From assembly GCA_018673925.1 (NCBI GenBank), contig JABHBL010000004.1:1-64000 (forward strand): a stretch of 64,000 bases of DNA. Direction: 5' to 3'. The notes under the pieces are model-generated. The model was not told the origin of the DNA, ran no database searches, and was given only the letters and a program-made list of their open reading frames with translations. The translations under genes were made by a program, and so were the position numbers. Origin of the DNA: Fidelibacterota bacterium. GTDB taxonomy: Bacteria > Fidelibacterota > UBA8477 > JABMPR01. Positions 51,748 through 62,359 of this stretch are shown in pieces. Each line of letters opens with the position of its first letter. Position 1 is the first letter of the stretch.

Positions 51748-52349
51748 TCCTGAGTGAGGTCCTCAGTATCCATAATATTGATTTCTGGTTCATCATGCTC
51801 CTGTGGCAAATCATCTATGATGAGATCATTCTTTGAAAAGTCCACAATACGCTCCTCACCTAAACCAGTATCTCCTGCAAAGGACTCCTGATCATCCTTG
51901 TTTGAGAATTCTTCTTCAAGAACTTCCAGGTTAGATCGAAGACTGCTCGTTAACTTTATAAGCATTGAATCCCGTTGAGCCTGCAGTTTGCGAATATCAT
52001 TTTGGATCTGAGCAATATCCTGGTGGGCGGTAAAGAGTAAGGCCTCTTTTTCAGTATTGGCTTTACGAAGAACTGTATCGGCTTCGTTTTGGGCGTTTTT
52101 CAATGTCTCCTGGGCGGTCTTTTGTGCCAGGAGCAAAGTCTCCTTAAGACTGTCCTCTACATTCATATAGGTGGTCAGGGCGAGGCGGGCTTCTTTATTT
52201 TCGACATGAATTTCGTTTGATTCGCGAATCAAGGTTTCTAACTCATCGGCAAGCTCTTCTAGAAATTCGTTAACCTGGTCCTTACTATAACCCAGAGGAG
52301 ACTGTTTAAATTCCTGGTCTCGTATGTCTTGTGGGGTTAATCGTCCCAT
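51744..52349 (-). CDS. DivIVA-domain protein
   Basis: A 201-residue coiled-coil protein. The N-terminal membrane-curvature-binding motif of the DivIVA/GpsB family is clear (LTPQDIRDQEFKQSPLGYSK, then DQVNEFLEELADELETLI). A long coiled coil (about residues 35-135) and an acidic tail (ending INIMDTEDLTQE) follow. DivIVA proteins mark poles or septa in Gram-positive bacteria; in the FCB group they are common but little studied. It starts 15 bases after yggS in the gyrase cluster. Confidence 0.88.
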   Translation of the reverse strand: MGRLTPQDIRDQEFKQSPLGYSKDQVNEFLEELADELETLIRESNEIHVENKEARLALTTYMNVEDSLKETLLLAQKTAQETLKNAQNEADTVLRKANTEKEALLFTAHQDIAQIQNDIRKLQAQRDSMLIKLTSSLRSNLEVLEEEFSNKDDQESFAGDTGLGEERIVDFSKNDLIIDDLPQEHDEPEINIMDTEDLTQE

Positions 52350-52363
52350 AATTGTCTCCTCAT

Positions 52364-53065
52364 TTAATATTCCCTGGCTCCAAATAGGGCCGTTCCCACA
52401 CGAATATGGGTTGAACCCTCTTCAATAGCGATTTTAAAATCACTGGACATACCCATGGATAGTATGGCTGTCTTCCCGCTGGTCCCAATCTGACTTGCCA
52501 CCTGATCGTGAATAAGCTTCATCTCTCTGAAGGCCTGTCTAATACGATCGTTATCCGTAGTAAGTGGGCCAATGGTCATTAAGCCTTGAAACTCAAGGTT
52601 AGGTTTCTCAGCGCAATAAGCCGCCAGTTCCATCGCTTCAACAGGCTCAACGCCCTCTTTATTGGCTTCACCGGAGATATTGATCTCCACAAGAACCGGG
52701 ATAGTCAGATTTTGTGCACCAAAACGTTGATCAACCGCATCAGCAATGCGGGTGGAATCAATAGTGTGGATGATATCAACCCGGTCGGGTAGGTATTTGA
52801 CCTTGTTGCTCTGGAGATGCCCAATAAAGTGTCGGACGATGCCGTCTGGATTGAACCCGGGAAATTTATCACGAACTTCCTGGGCTCTATTTTCTCCAAA
52901 ATCACGCAACCCGGCATCGTAGGCCTGCTGCATTTCTTCTACAGGTTTCCGCTTGCTGACTCCAATCAGAGTGATGTCTTCGGGTGCTCGGCCAACCCCA
53001 TGAGCAGCCTTAGCTACTTCATGATAGATCTGGTTCAGCCGTTCAGCAAAGGTTGATGTACCCAT
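52364..53065 (-). CDS. yggS: YggS-family PLP homeostasis protein
   Basis: A 233-residue PLP-binding protein (PLPBP/YggS) with the fold of the alanine racemase N-terminal domain. The PLP lysine lies in DITLIGVSKRKPVEEMQQAY. Other conserved parts are AGLRDFGENRAQEVRDKF, HFIGHLQSNKVKYLPDRVDI and the phosphate-binding SMGMSSDFKIAIEEGSTHIR. It handles PLP supply in the cytosol. As in many bacteria it lies close to divIVA and cell-division genes. Confidence 0.95.
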   Translation of the reverse strand: MGTSTFAERLNQIYHEVAKAAHGVGRAPEDITLIGVSKRKPVEEMQQAYDAGLRDFGENRAQEVRDKFPGFNPDGIVRHFIGHLQSNKVKYLPDRVDIIHTIDSTRIADAVDQRFGAQNLTIPVLVEINISGEANKEGVEPVEAMELAAYCAEKPNLEFQGLMTIGPLTTDNDRIRQAFREMKLIHDQVASQIGTSGKTAILSMGMSSDFKIAIEEGSTHIRVGTALFGAREY

Positions 53066-53077
53066 GGAACAACTCCC

Positions 53078-55600
53078 TTATTCGGCTGGCGGTGTTTCTC
53101 CCTCACCGTCAAAGATATCCTTTTGCTCAACTTCAGGGGTTTCACCCTCAGTAGGCTCGATTTCTGAAGGGTCTTTCTCTTCCTGAACTCGAGTTACGGC
53201 TGCAATGGAATCACCGTCATCCAGGCGAATCAATTTGACGCCCTGTGTATTCCGACCAATACTGCGTATAGAGGAAACAGGCTGACGAATGAGCACGCCT
53301 CGACTGGTGATAATCATCAGATCATCATTATCCACAACTTCCAGGAGGGAAACCATACTACCAACCTTAGGTGTGGTTTTGATAGTGATAATACCTTTTC
53401 CAGCGCGATTCTGGACACGATAGTTGATTACTTCTGTCCGTTTACCAAATCCATGTTCGGATACGGCGAGCACAGTACCCTCGCGACGAACCACGATCAT
53501 ACCTACGACCTGATCATCATCTCCCTTGAGTTCGATACCTTTAACACCCATGGTCTTACGACCTGTAGGACGGATATTGGTTTCGCTAAACCGAATGGAC
53601 ATGCCATTGCGCGTTCCCAGGATGATATCATTTTCACCATTTGTGATCTGAGCATCAATAAGATAATCATCCTCACGAATATCGATGGCAAAGATCCCAC
53701 CCTTCATCGGCCTGCTATATGCAGTGAGGATTGTCTTCTTGACCAAGCCTTTAGCAGTTGCCATGGTGATGAATAGATCCTCTGCGTAATCCCGGACAGC
53801 AATGTAAGCCTGAACTTTCTCTCCCTGGTCTACCTGCAAGAGGTTGATCAGAGCACGACCACGAGTGGCTTTACCAGCCTGAGGAATCTCATGTACCCGC
53901 AACCAGTGGCACTTGCCACGATCTGTAAAGAACAAGATATAATCATGGGTGGACGCCGTAAAGAGATGCTCGATAAAGTCTTCATCTCGGGCTTTTGCAC
54001 CAGCTGAACCTCTACCGCCTCTGTTCTGACGACGATATCCACTTACAGGATAGCGTTTGATAAAACCGTTGTGAGTGATGGTAATGACCATCTCCTCTTC
54101 AGCGATCATGTCTTCAATAGTGAAGTCTTTGGCGTCGGGGATGATTTCTGTACGTCTTTCATCACCATAGCGTTCCTGGACGTCGCGTAATTCTGTCTTG
54201 ATGATGTCCATTCTGAGACCACGGTTGTTAAGAATCTCATTCAAGCGAGCAATAATCTTGAGGACTTCAGTATATTCATCAATGATTTTCTGACGTTCCA
54301 GACCAGTCAGCTTCTGTAAACGCATATCCAGAATAGCTTGAGCTTGAATCTCGCTCAATTCAAACTTGGAGACTAAAGCTGCTTTTGCTTCTTTGGGATT
54401 TTTTGAACCACGAATGGTTTTGATAATTGCATCCAAATTATCTAATGCAATTTTGAGACCTTCCAAAATATGGGCCCTTGCTTCAGCTTCTTTAAGCTCA
54501 AACTGAGTGCGCTTGACCACAACTTCATGCCGGAATTTAATGAACTCAGCAATAACCTCTTTAAGGGTCAGCACTTTTGGTAAGCCATCAACCAGAGCCA
54601 GCATGATGACCCCAAAGGTATCCTGCATCTGGGTGTGTTTGTAAAGTAGATTGAGAAGAACCTCTGGTACCACATCACGTTTTAGCTCAATGACCAGTCG
54701 GATTCCATCCTTGTCAGATTCGTCACGAATATCAGAAATACCTTCGACCTTTTTGGTGCGAACCAGCATGACAATCTTCTCAATAAGAGATGATTTGTTG
54801 ACCTGATATGGAATCTCAGTAATAACGAGGCTATAGCGACCATTTTTGCGTTCTTCAATACTTGCACGGGCACGAACCGTTATTTTTCCACGACCTGTTT
54901 CATAAGCATCTTTAATACCCGCAGCGCCATAAATAACAGCAGCAGTTGGGAAATCAGGACCCTTGACGTGCTCCATGAGTTCAGCGACTTCCACATCAGG
55001 ATTGTCGATCTGAGTCACGATAGCATCAACCACTTCATTCATATTGTGTGGAGGAATATTGGTGGCCATTCCCACAGCAATACCGCTTGAACCATTTAGT
55101 AAAAGATTGGGTATAACAGCTGCCAGAACAGTGGGCTCTTGCAGACTTTCGTCAAAGTTAGGTGTGAAAGTTACAGTCTCTTTTTCAAGGTCTTTTAGCA
55201 TCTCGCTTGATATACGTTTCATGCGAGCTTCGGTATAACGCATAGCAGCAGCACTATCACCATCGATGGATCCGAAGTTGCCCTGACCATCAACGAGGGG
55301 GTAACGCAGTGAGAATTCCTGCGTCATACGTACCATGGAATCATACACCGCAGAATCACCGTGAGGGTGATACTTACCCATGACGTCTCCAACAATACGT
55401 GCAGATTTACGATAAGCTCGATTATAGCCCACGCCCAATTCCATCATTCCATAAAGGATTCGACGGTGAACGGGTTTTAAGCCATCCCGAACATCGGGTA
55501 GGGCTCGCGATACAATCACCGACATGGAATAATCCATATAGGATTTTTTCATTTCCTCTTCGATCGATGTGTTCAGGATGTTCTGTCTCTGAATCTCCAA
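53078..55600 (-). CDS. gyrA: DNA gyrase subunit A
   Basis: An 840-residue type II topoisomerase subunit. The N-terminal [36 protein letters not shown] and the catalytic tyrosine in [15 protein letters not shown] are all present. The C-terminal beta-pinwheel holds the GyrA-box-like [10 protein letters not shown], which marks a gyrase rather than topoisomerase IV. An acidic C-terminal tail ([14 protein letters not shown]) ends the protein. It follows gyrB after a gap of 125 bases with hairpin repeats. Confidence 0.97.
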   Translation of the reverse strand: MEIQRQNILNTSIEEEMKKSYMDYSMSVIVSRALPDVRDGLKPVHRRILYGMMELGVGYNRAYRKSARIVGDVMGKYHPHGDSAVYDSMVRMTQEFSLRYPLVDGQGNFGSIDGDSAAAMRYTEARMKRISSEMLKDLEKETVTFTPNFDESLQEPTVLAAVIPNLLLNGSSGIAVGMATNIPPHNMNEVVDAIVTQIDNPDVEVAELMEHVKGPDFPTAAVIYGAAGIKDAYETGRGKITVRARASIEERKNGRYSLVITEIPYQVNKSSLIEKIVMLVRTKKVEGISDIRDESDKDGIRLVIELKRDVVPEVLLNLLYKHTQMQDTFGVIMLALVDGLPKVLTLKEVIAEFIKFRHEVVVKRTQFELKEAEARAHILEGLKIALDNLDAIIKTIRGSKNPKEAKAALVSKFELSEIQAQAILDMRLQKLTGLERQKIIDEYTEVLKIIARLNEILNNRGLRMDIIKTELRDVQERYGDERRTEIIPDAKDFTIEDMIAEEEMVITITHNGFIKRYPVSGYRRQNRGGRGSAGAKARDEDFIEHLFTASTHDYILFFTDRGKCHWLRVHEIPQAGKATRGRALINLLQVDQGEKVQAYIAVRDYAEDLFITMATAKGLVKKTILTAYSRPMKGGIFAIDIREDDYLIDAQITNGENDIILGTRNGMSIRFSETNIRPTGRKTMGVKGIELKGDDDQVVGMIVVRREGTVLAVSEHGFGKRTEVINYRVQNRAGKGIITIKTTPKVGSMVSLLEVVDNDDLMIITSRGVLIRQPVSSIRSIGRNTQGVKLIRLDDGDSIAAVTRVQEEKDPSEIEPTEGETPEVEQKDIFDGEGETPPAE

Positions 55601-55654
55601 CTCAATACCTCTTTATTTCTGTCTTAATCAATTCTATTATTCAGCTTAAACGCG

Positions 55655-55725
55655 TGCCCCCTTCGAGAGCCCCAGGGAGACACACCAGGTGTCATGCTGA
55701 GCCCGTCGAAGCGCGACATCGCTAA
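55655..55725. repeat. Intergenic repeat cluster, core family A, between gyrB and gyrA
   Basis: Two core copies lie here: CCCTTCGAGAGCCCCAGGGAG (from about 55658) and GTCATGCTGAGCCCGTCGAAG (from about 55691). The second is closed by a short TGTC/GACA stem. Confidence 0.55.
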
Positions 55726-57936
<2,211 letters not shown>

Positions 57937-57944
<8 letters not shown>

Positions 57945-59055
57945 TGGCGTGCATCTTTCCGGCATCGATAATCTGTAGGGTATCTCCCTCCAGCTCGAGA
58001 CCGTGATGTCTTAAATCTGCCAGGTCTGTGGCTGTGATAAATATTTGATGACCACCACGTAGGCTCTCAACAATCATGGTGCTGCGCTTCACATCGAGTT
58101 CTGCAAAAAGATCATCCAGCAGAAACACAGGCGGTTCGCCCAGAAAAGTTTCCAGAAAACGACCCTCGGCAAATTTGATTGCCACCAGTACCAGCTTATG
58201 TTCACCCTGTGAGCCAAATTTTCGAAGATCTTTGGTGTTGAGATAAAAGGTAAACAAGTCTCGATGAGGTCCGCGAGTTGTGGTCCCCTTACGCATATCG
58301 TCTGCTAGAGAATCCTGATAGGCGTTGCGGTACAAACCTTCTAGTTCACCAGCTGTTGATCTGACATTGGAGATAAAGGCCATTTTTACTGAGTTTTCAT
58401 TTTCCAGCTCAGTATAGGCGGTGTAGAGTAGCTTTTTAAACTCACCGATATGCTTGCTGCGGGCATCATGGATCTGTGCAGAAATTTTGGCTCGTTGATC
58501 ATCGAGAGTAGATATCTGAATACGGTCAATGGGAGTGCCATCGTTGGCATAGGTCTGCAGCAAGGCGTTGCGCTGCTTGAGAATACGGGCATAGGTCTGC
58601 AGGTTTTCAAGATATACAGCATCAACCTGGGAAAGGAGCTTATTAAAAAACAGACGTCTGATTTCAGGGGATCCAAAGGTTAACTCGCTGTCTTCAGGCG
58701 TGAGGGAAACCAATGGAAACTTGCCAATAATCTGTGCTCGACTAGTGAGGTTCTTACCATTAACGCTAGCCAGTTTTTTTCGCGCAGATTCCACCTTGAG
58801 ACGAACTTCATGGTCATTTTCCTGATGATCGGTAAAAACACCCTTCAACTGGTAGCCCACTTGACCATGTCGTGATAAGTCAGCATCCAACCGGGTTTTA
58901 AAACTACGGGTATAGGCCAGGCTATGAATGGCCTCAAGGATAGTGGTCTTGCCAGCCCCGTTTTCTCCATGGAGAATATTGGTGAATGCACCAAACTCCA
59001 TGGAAGCTTGCTCGTATTTACGAAAGTCAATCATCGTAAGCGACTTAATCAGCAT
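57937..59055 (-). CDS. recF: DNA replication and repair protein RecF
   Basis: A 372-residue SMC-like ATPase that loads RecA at gaps. Walker A is GENGAGKTT (about residues 30-38), the signature stretch is FGSQGEHKLVLVAIKFAEGR, and Walker B with D-loop is PPVFLLDDLFAELDVKRSTM. The length is that of the family. It lies 139 bases after dnaN, as in most bacterial origin-region clusters, and overlaps dciA by 8 bases. Confidence 0.97.
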
Positions 59056-59194
59056 GCCCGGGTTATAGATGTAGTTTTGTCGTTAATCATCACGTATCGA
59101 TTCAATACCTTATCTTTGCCAGCGATTATGCCGGTCAATTTTCCCCATGTTTTAGAATCAGTTTGACGACCGGCTGTCCTGCCAAGATACCTGT

Positions 59195-60310
59195 CTATCC
59201 CTGAAGCCTGATGGGCATCAGGAGCATTACTAATTCTTCTTTTTCGGCCTGTACTTCAGGCAAAATTAATCCAGGACCAATTTCAGAACCCAGCCTGAAG
59301 ACCACGCGATCCGTTTCAACATTTTTGAGCATATCCTTGAGATAAATTGAATTATAACCCAAGGTCAATTCTTCTCCATCATAGTCAGACAGGACCTGTT
59401 CTTTTGCACTTGTGCTGGCTTCTGGATCTTCCGTAAAGACTTCGATATATCCAGGATGCAGTTTCAAGGCTACCTGGTGGGTCGTACGGTTTGAAAATAT
59501 GGAAACGCGGCGAACTGTGGTCACCAAGTCTTTGCTGGAAAGCGTTACTGTCTTGTCATTGGTAGATGGAATAACACTTCCATAATCTGGGTATTGCTCA
59601 TCAATCAGGCGGCTGAAAATGGTAGCCGTCTCTGTGGCGACGCTGATATACTTTTCCCCGACGGATAGATTGATGGTGTCACCATCATCCAGAAAAGACT
59701 GGATTAGCGATAAAAATTTTGGTGGAACAATAATGTTGGCTTCAAAATCAGCAGAGACAAAATCCCGGTTGGTATATTTTACCAGACGATGGCCGTCGGT
59801 GGCAACGGCGCGAATTTCGTTATTCTTCAATTCAAAAAGAACACCGAGGAGTGCTGGTTTCAGCTCATCCTTTGAAACAGCAAACACGGTTTTTTCTACG
59901 GTTCGTTTTAAAACTTTTGATTTAATCTCGAGACTTTGGGCCGGACCCAGTTCAGGAGCATCAGGGAAATCCAAAGCAGGACGACCAACGATCTTATACG
60001 TACCTGCTGTTGTGGATAGCGTCACCCGACTATCATCAGACCAGGCGAAGGTGAGTTCTGTATCAGGTAACTCGCTGGTGATCTCCTGGAGCAGACGGAC
60101 AGGTAGTGCAACGGCCCCCTCATCTTCTCCCAGGACATTCAGATTCAGGGTATATGTGATCTCGATATCAGTACTGCGCATGGAGAGAACATTCCCCTTC
60201 ACGGTGAAGAGAATGTGGTTGAGAATGGGCATGGTTGAGCGGGTGGGGCTTACGCGGGCCACCTTTTGCAAGCCGTGTAAAAGGGTTGACGAGTCAACGG
60301 TAAATTGCAT
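59195..60310 (-). CDS. dnaN: DNA polymerase III beta subunit (sliding clamp)
   Basis: A 371-residue clamp with three similar domains. The N-terminal MQFTVDSSTLLHGLQKVARV, the middle ATDGHRLVKYTNRDFVSADF and the end LVMLLMPIRLQG are typical. The last six residues (MPIRLQ plus G) match the M-P-[MV/I]-R-[L/M] clamp end near the partner-binding cleft. It is the first gene of the dnaN-recF-dciA-gyrB-gyrA series on this strand. dnaA, commonly upstream, is not here; a divergent membrane-protein gene follows instead. Confidence 0.98.
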   Translation of the reverse strand: MQFTVDSSTLLHGLQKVARVSPTRSTMPILNHILFTVKGNVLSMRSTDIEITYTLNLNVLGEDEGAVALPVRLLQEITSELPDTELTFAWSDDSRVTLSTTAGTYKIVGRPALDFPDAPELGPAQSLEIKSKVLKRTVEKTVFAVSKDELKPALLGVLFELKNNEIRAVATDGHRLVKYTNRDFVSADFEANIIVPPKFLSLIQSFLDDGDTINLSVGEKYISVATETATIFSRLIDEQYPDYGSVIPSTNDKTVTLSSKDLVTTVRRVSIFSNRTTHQVALKLHPGYIEVFTEDPEASTSAKEQVLSDYDGEELTLGYNSIYLKDMLKNVETDRVVFRLGSEIGPGLILPEVQAEKEELVMLLMPIRLQG

Positions 60311-60609
60311 GGTTTTGATCTCCGAATGTCGGGTTATTCACTGTCCTATTTAAAGCAAACCAAACTAAACTTGGAACCGAGCAATTCAAAGCTTGAACCT
60401 GTATAAATTAGCCAGTAACTGCAATTTTTCGCCCATAACACCCCTTTAAAGGCCGTGAAATGACCTGAGGCAGGACTGACCCAGGGTAAATCGGCATATT
60501 TTCGTAGATTTTTAGCTCTGGGGAGAGTCATACAACCAGGAATGGAAGTACTCCTTGTTGAGACCCGATCATCGCCTAGTTTTGGAGCATCAATTTGTAA
60601 ACATAATAA
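60311..60609. other. Divergent intergenic region upstream of dnaN
   Basis: 299 bases between the dnaN start and the next gene on the other strand. It must hold the dnaN promoter. I see no cluster of DnaA boxes (TTATCCACA-like), no long AT-rich unwinding block and no repeats of family A, so there is no support for an origin of replication here. Confidence 0.5.
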
Positions 60610-61053
60610 ATGGGGTGGTTTCTGAAAAATTTTATCTCGCGCTGGTTTATAAATAACCCAATCCGATTTAGACTCTTTCTGGTGTTTATAGGTATTCTGG
60701 CGGGAGTGTCACATCCCTGGTTCAAAAGTGAAGTAACAACTGAGTTGTCTCAAGTCAAAATGATGTTCATGCTGGGCTTCTCAACCGTGACCTTCACGTT
60801 TATGCTCACCCTCTACCGTATGCTCCAAAAGCTGTTTCGCAAGGGTGTTGAAGTTGAAGGTCGCAAAGTGGATTTTGATGAGCGTACCATGGTGAGGGCT
60901 AGTGGTATCTTTTGGTTTATCCCGTTTGGCCTGACCTTACAAGTATCAACCTTTAGCTCTGCCGCCCCTGACCCACATTTTGGGAAAGTTATGATTATTC
61001 AGGGTCTGGCCATTGCTCTCGGTGCCTGGCTATCTCAGATCATTAAAAAATAG
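60610..61053 (+). CDS. Membrane protein of unknown function
   Basis: A 147-residue protein with about four hydrophobic segments (LFLVFIGILAGVSHPWF, MMFMLGFSTVTFTFMLTLY, ASGIFWFIPFGLTLQVSTF and MIIQGLAIALGAWLSQII) and a basic cytoplasmic loop (RKGVEVEGRKVDFDERT). I recognise no family. It is followed after 20 bases by the WG-repeat gene on the same strand. Confidence 0.65.
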   Translation: MGWFLKNFISRWFINNPIRFRLFLVFIGILAGVSHPWFKSEVTTELSQVKMMFMLGFSTVTFTFMLTLYRMLQKLFRKGVEVEGRKVDFDERTMVRASGIFWFIPFGLTLQVSTFSSAAPDPHFGKVMIIQGLAIALGAWLSQIIKK

Positions 61054-61073
61054 CAGAGACAGGGAATACTATT

Positions 61074-62252
61074 TTGAACACGCTTAGAGTCCTTCTTTTG
61101 CTCATTATGATATCAACTTCATTTGCTGAGAAATCATCAATAAATATTCAGACTGTTCCAATTTCAAAACCAACAGTGAAACTCTTCCCAGTTTATGATA
61201 AAGAATTGATAGGATTTATTGATTCAACAGGCGCGACCATAATTAAACCGCAGTTCTCAGTACTCATTAATGATACAACTATTCGATACATGGAATCGGC
61301 TACTGGGACCAAAATGCCCTCAGTGCTCCCTTATTATTTTAAAGAGGGTAAGCTGATCTTGGGGCAATCTGAGGTCTACTCACTGCTTAAACATGGTAAC
61401 CATTACTCAATTATTAATGAAGCAGGTCAGATTGAAACGGAAATGATCTTTGAATGGGTGGGAGAATTTAGTGAGGGCTTTGCACCAGTTTGTAAGGCAC
61501 GAACATTTTTGGGAATAAAGATCGGTGAAAAGTGGGGTACAATTGATCACTCCGGACAGGTGCAAATAGAACCCTGGTTTGATTATCTTGGTCCTTTTTC
61601 AGAGGGCTTGGCTGTGGCCCGTAAGAAGAAACATTATGGGTTTATTGATACTTCTGGTGTATGGGTTATCCCACCGGAATTTCAAGAATGTCGACCATTC
61701 CATGAAGGATTGGCTGCAATAAGTAGAGATGGAAATTGGGGGTACATCAATAAGCAAGGTAAGCAAATAATTGAAACCAGTGCTGAGAAGGTCTGGGATT
61801 ATAATGACGGACGAGCCCGGGTTAGTGTTGCCGGGCAATACGGCTTCATAGACTCTGAAGGTGGCTTTGTTGTAAGACCATCCCTTGATTTTGCCCTGGA
61901 TTATCAGGAGGGCTTGAGTTGTGTTGCTAGAGATAGTAGTGGGGGATACATCGATCTGGATGGTCAGTGGGCGATAAATCTTCAATATGCAAATGCAGGT
62001 ACATTTTCACAGGGTTTAGCCGCTGTAAAGGTGGGTGAGTTGTGGGGATATATCAATCGAGAGAATGAAATGATTATAGAACCTCAATATCAACTGGCCT
62101 TCCCCTTTCAGGGTGGTTTAAGTATAGTCTGGGACAACTTCCAGCCAGTTTATATTAACTCTAGGGGTGAAAAACTATCAGTTCTATATCTTGACGTCAC
62201 ACCGAGCCAGAATTTTTTTAAGCGCTGGTTTACCTATCCCAAAACTATATAA
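61074..62252 (+). CDS. Exported WG-repeat protein
   Basis: A 392-residue protein with a signal peptide (NTLRVLLLLIMISTSFA). The rest is a string of WG repeats of about 45 residues with the pattern F-x-x-G-L-A-x-V....WGYIN..G..I: WGTIDHSGQVQIEPWFDYLG, YGFIDTSGVWVIPPEFQECR, NWGYINKQGKQIIETSAEKV, YGFIDSEGGFVVRPSLDFAL and LWGYINRENEMIIEPQYQLA. Such repeats form beta-rich solenoids or propellers in envelope proteins of unknown role. The start is a TTG at 61074 with AGGGA eight bases ahead. Confidence 0.85.
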   Translation: MNTLRVLLLLIMISTSFAEKSSINIQTVPISKPTVKLFPVYDKELIGFIDSTGATIIKPQFSVLINDTTIRYMESATGTKMPSVLPYYFKEGKLILGQSEVYSLLKHGNHYSIINEAGQIETEMIFEWVGEFSEGFAPVCKARTFLGIKIGEKWGTIDHSGQVQIEPWFDYLGPFSEGLAVARKKKHYGFIDTSGVWVIPPEFQECRPFHEGLAAISRDGNWGYINKQGKQIIETSAEKVWDYNDGRARVSVAGQYGFIDSEGGFVVRPSLDFALDYQEGLSCVARDSSGGYIDLDGQWAINLQYANAGTFSQGLAAVKVGELWGYINRENEMIIEPQYQLAFPFQGGLSIVWDNFQPVYINSRGEKLSVLYLDVTPSQNFFKRWFTYPKTI

Positions 62253-62359
62253 ACAAACTTCTCCTCTTTCAATCTACAAAGCTGGTATTATTTTTACTCA
62301 GTTAACCGCATTTCCTGAATAACCTTTTCTTTTAATCCAAAGCAGTCTCATTTTATAAG

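Noticed and set aside
57945..57965. Longer dciA start inside recF
   Set aside because: No ribosome binding site and a 29-base overlap; the next in-frame ATG gives a family-like N-terminus.
60346..60531. Small reading frame upstream of dnaN on the minus strand
   Set aside because: It has no ribosome binding site or recognisable features and falls in the expected dnaN promoter region.
60311..60609. Origin of replication next to dnaN
   Set aside because: No group of DnaA-box-like sequences or AT-rich unwinding region is visible, and dnaA is absent.
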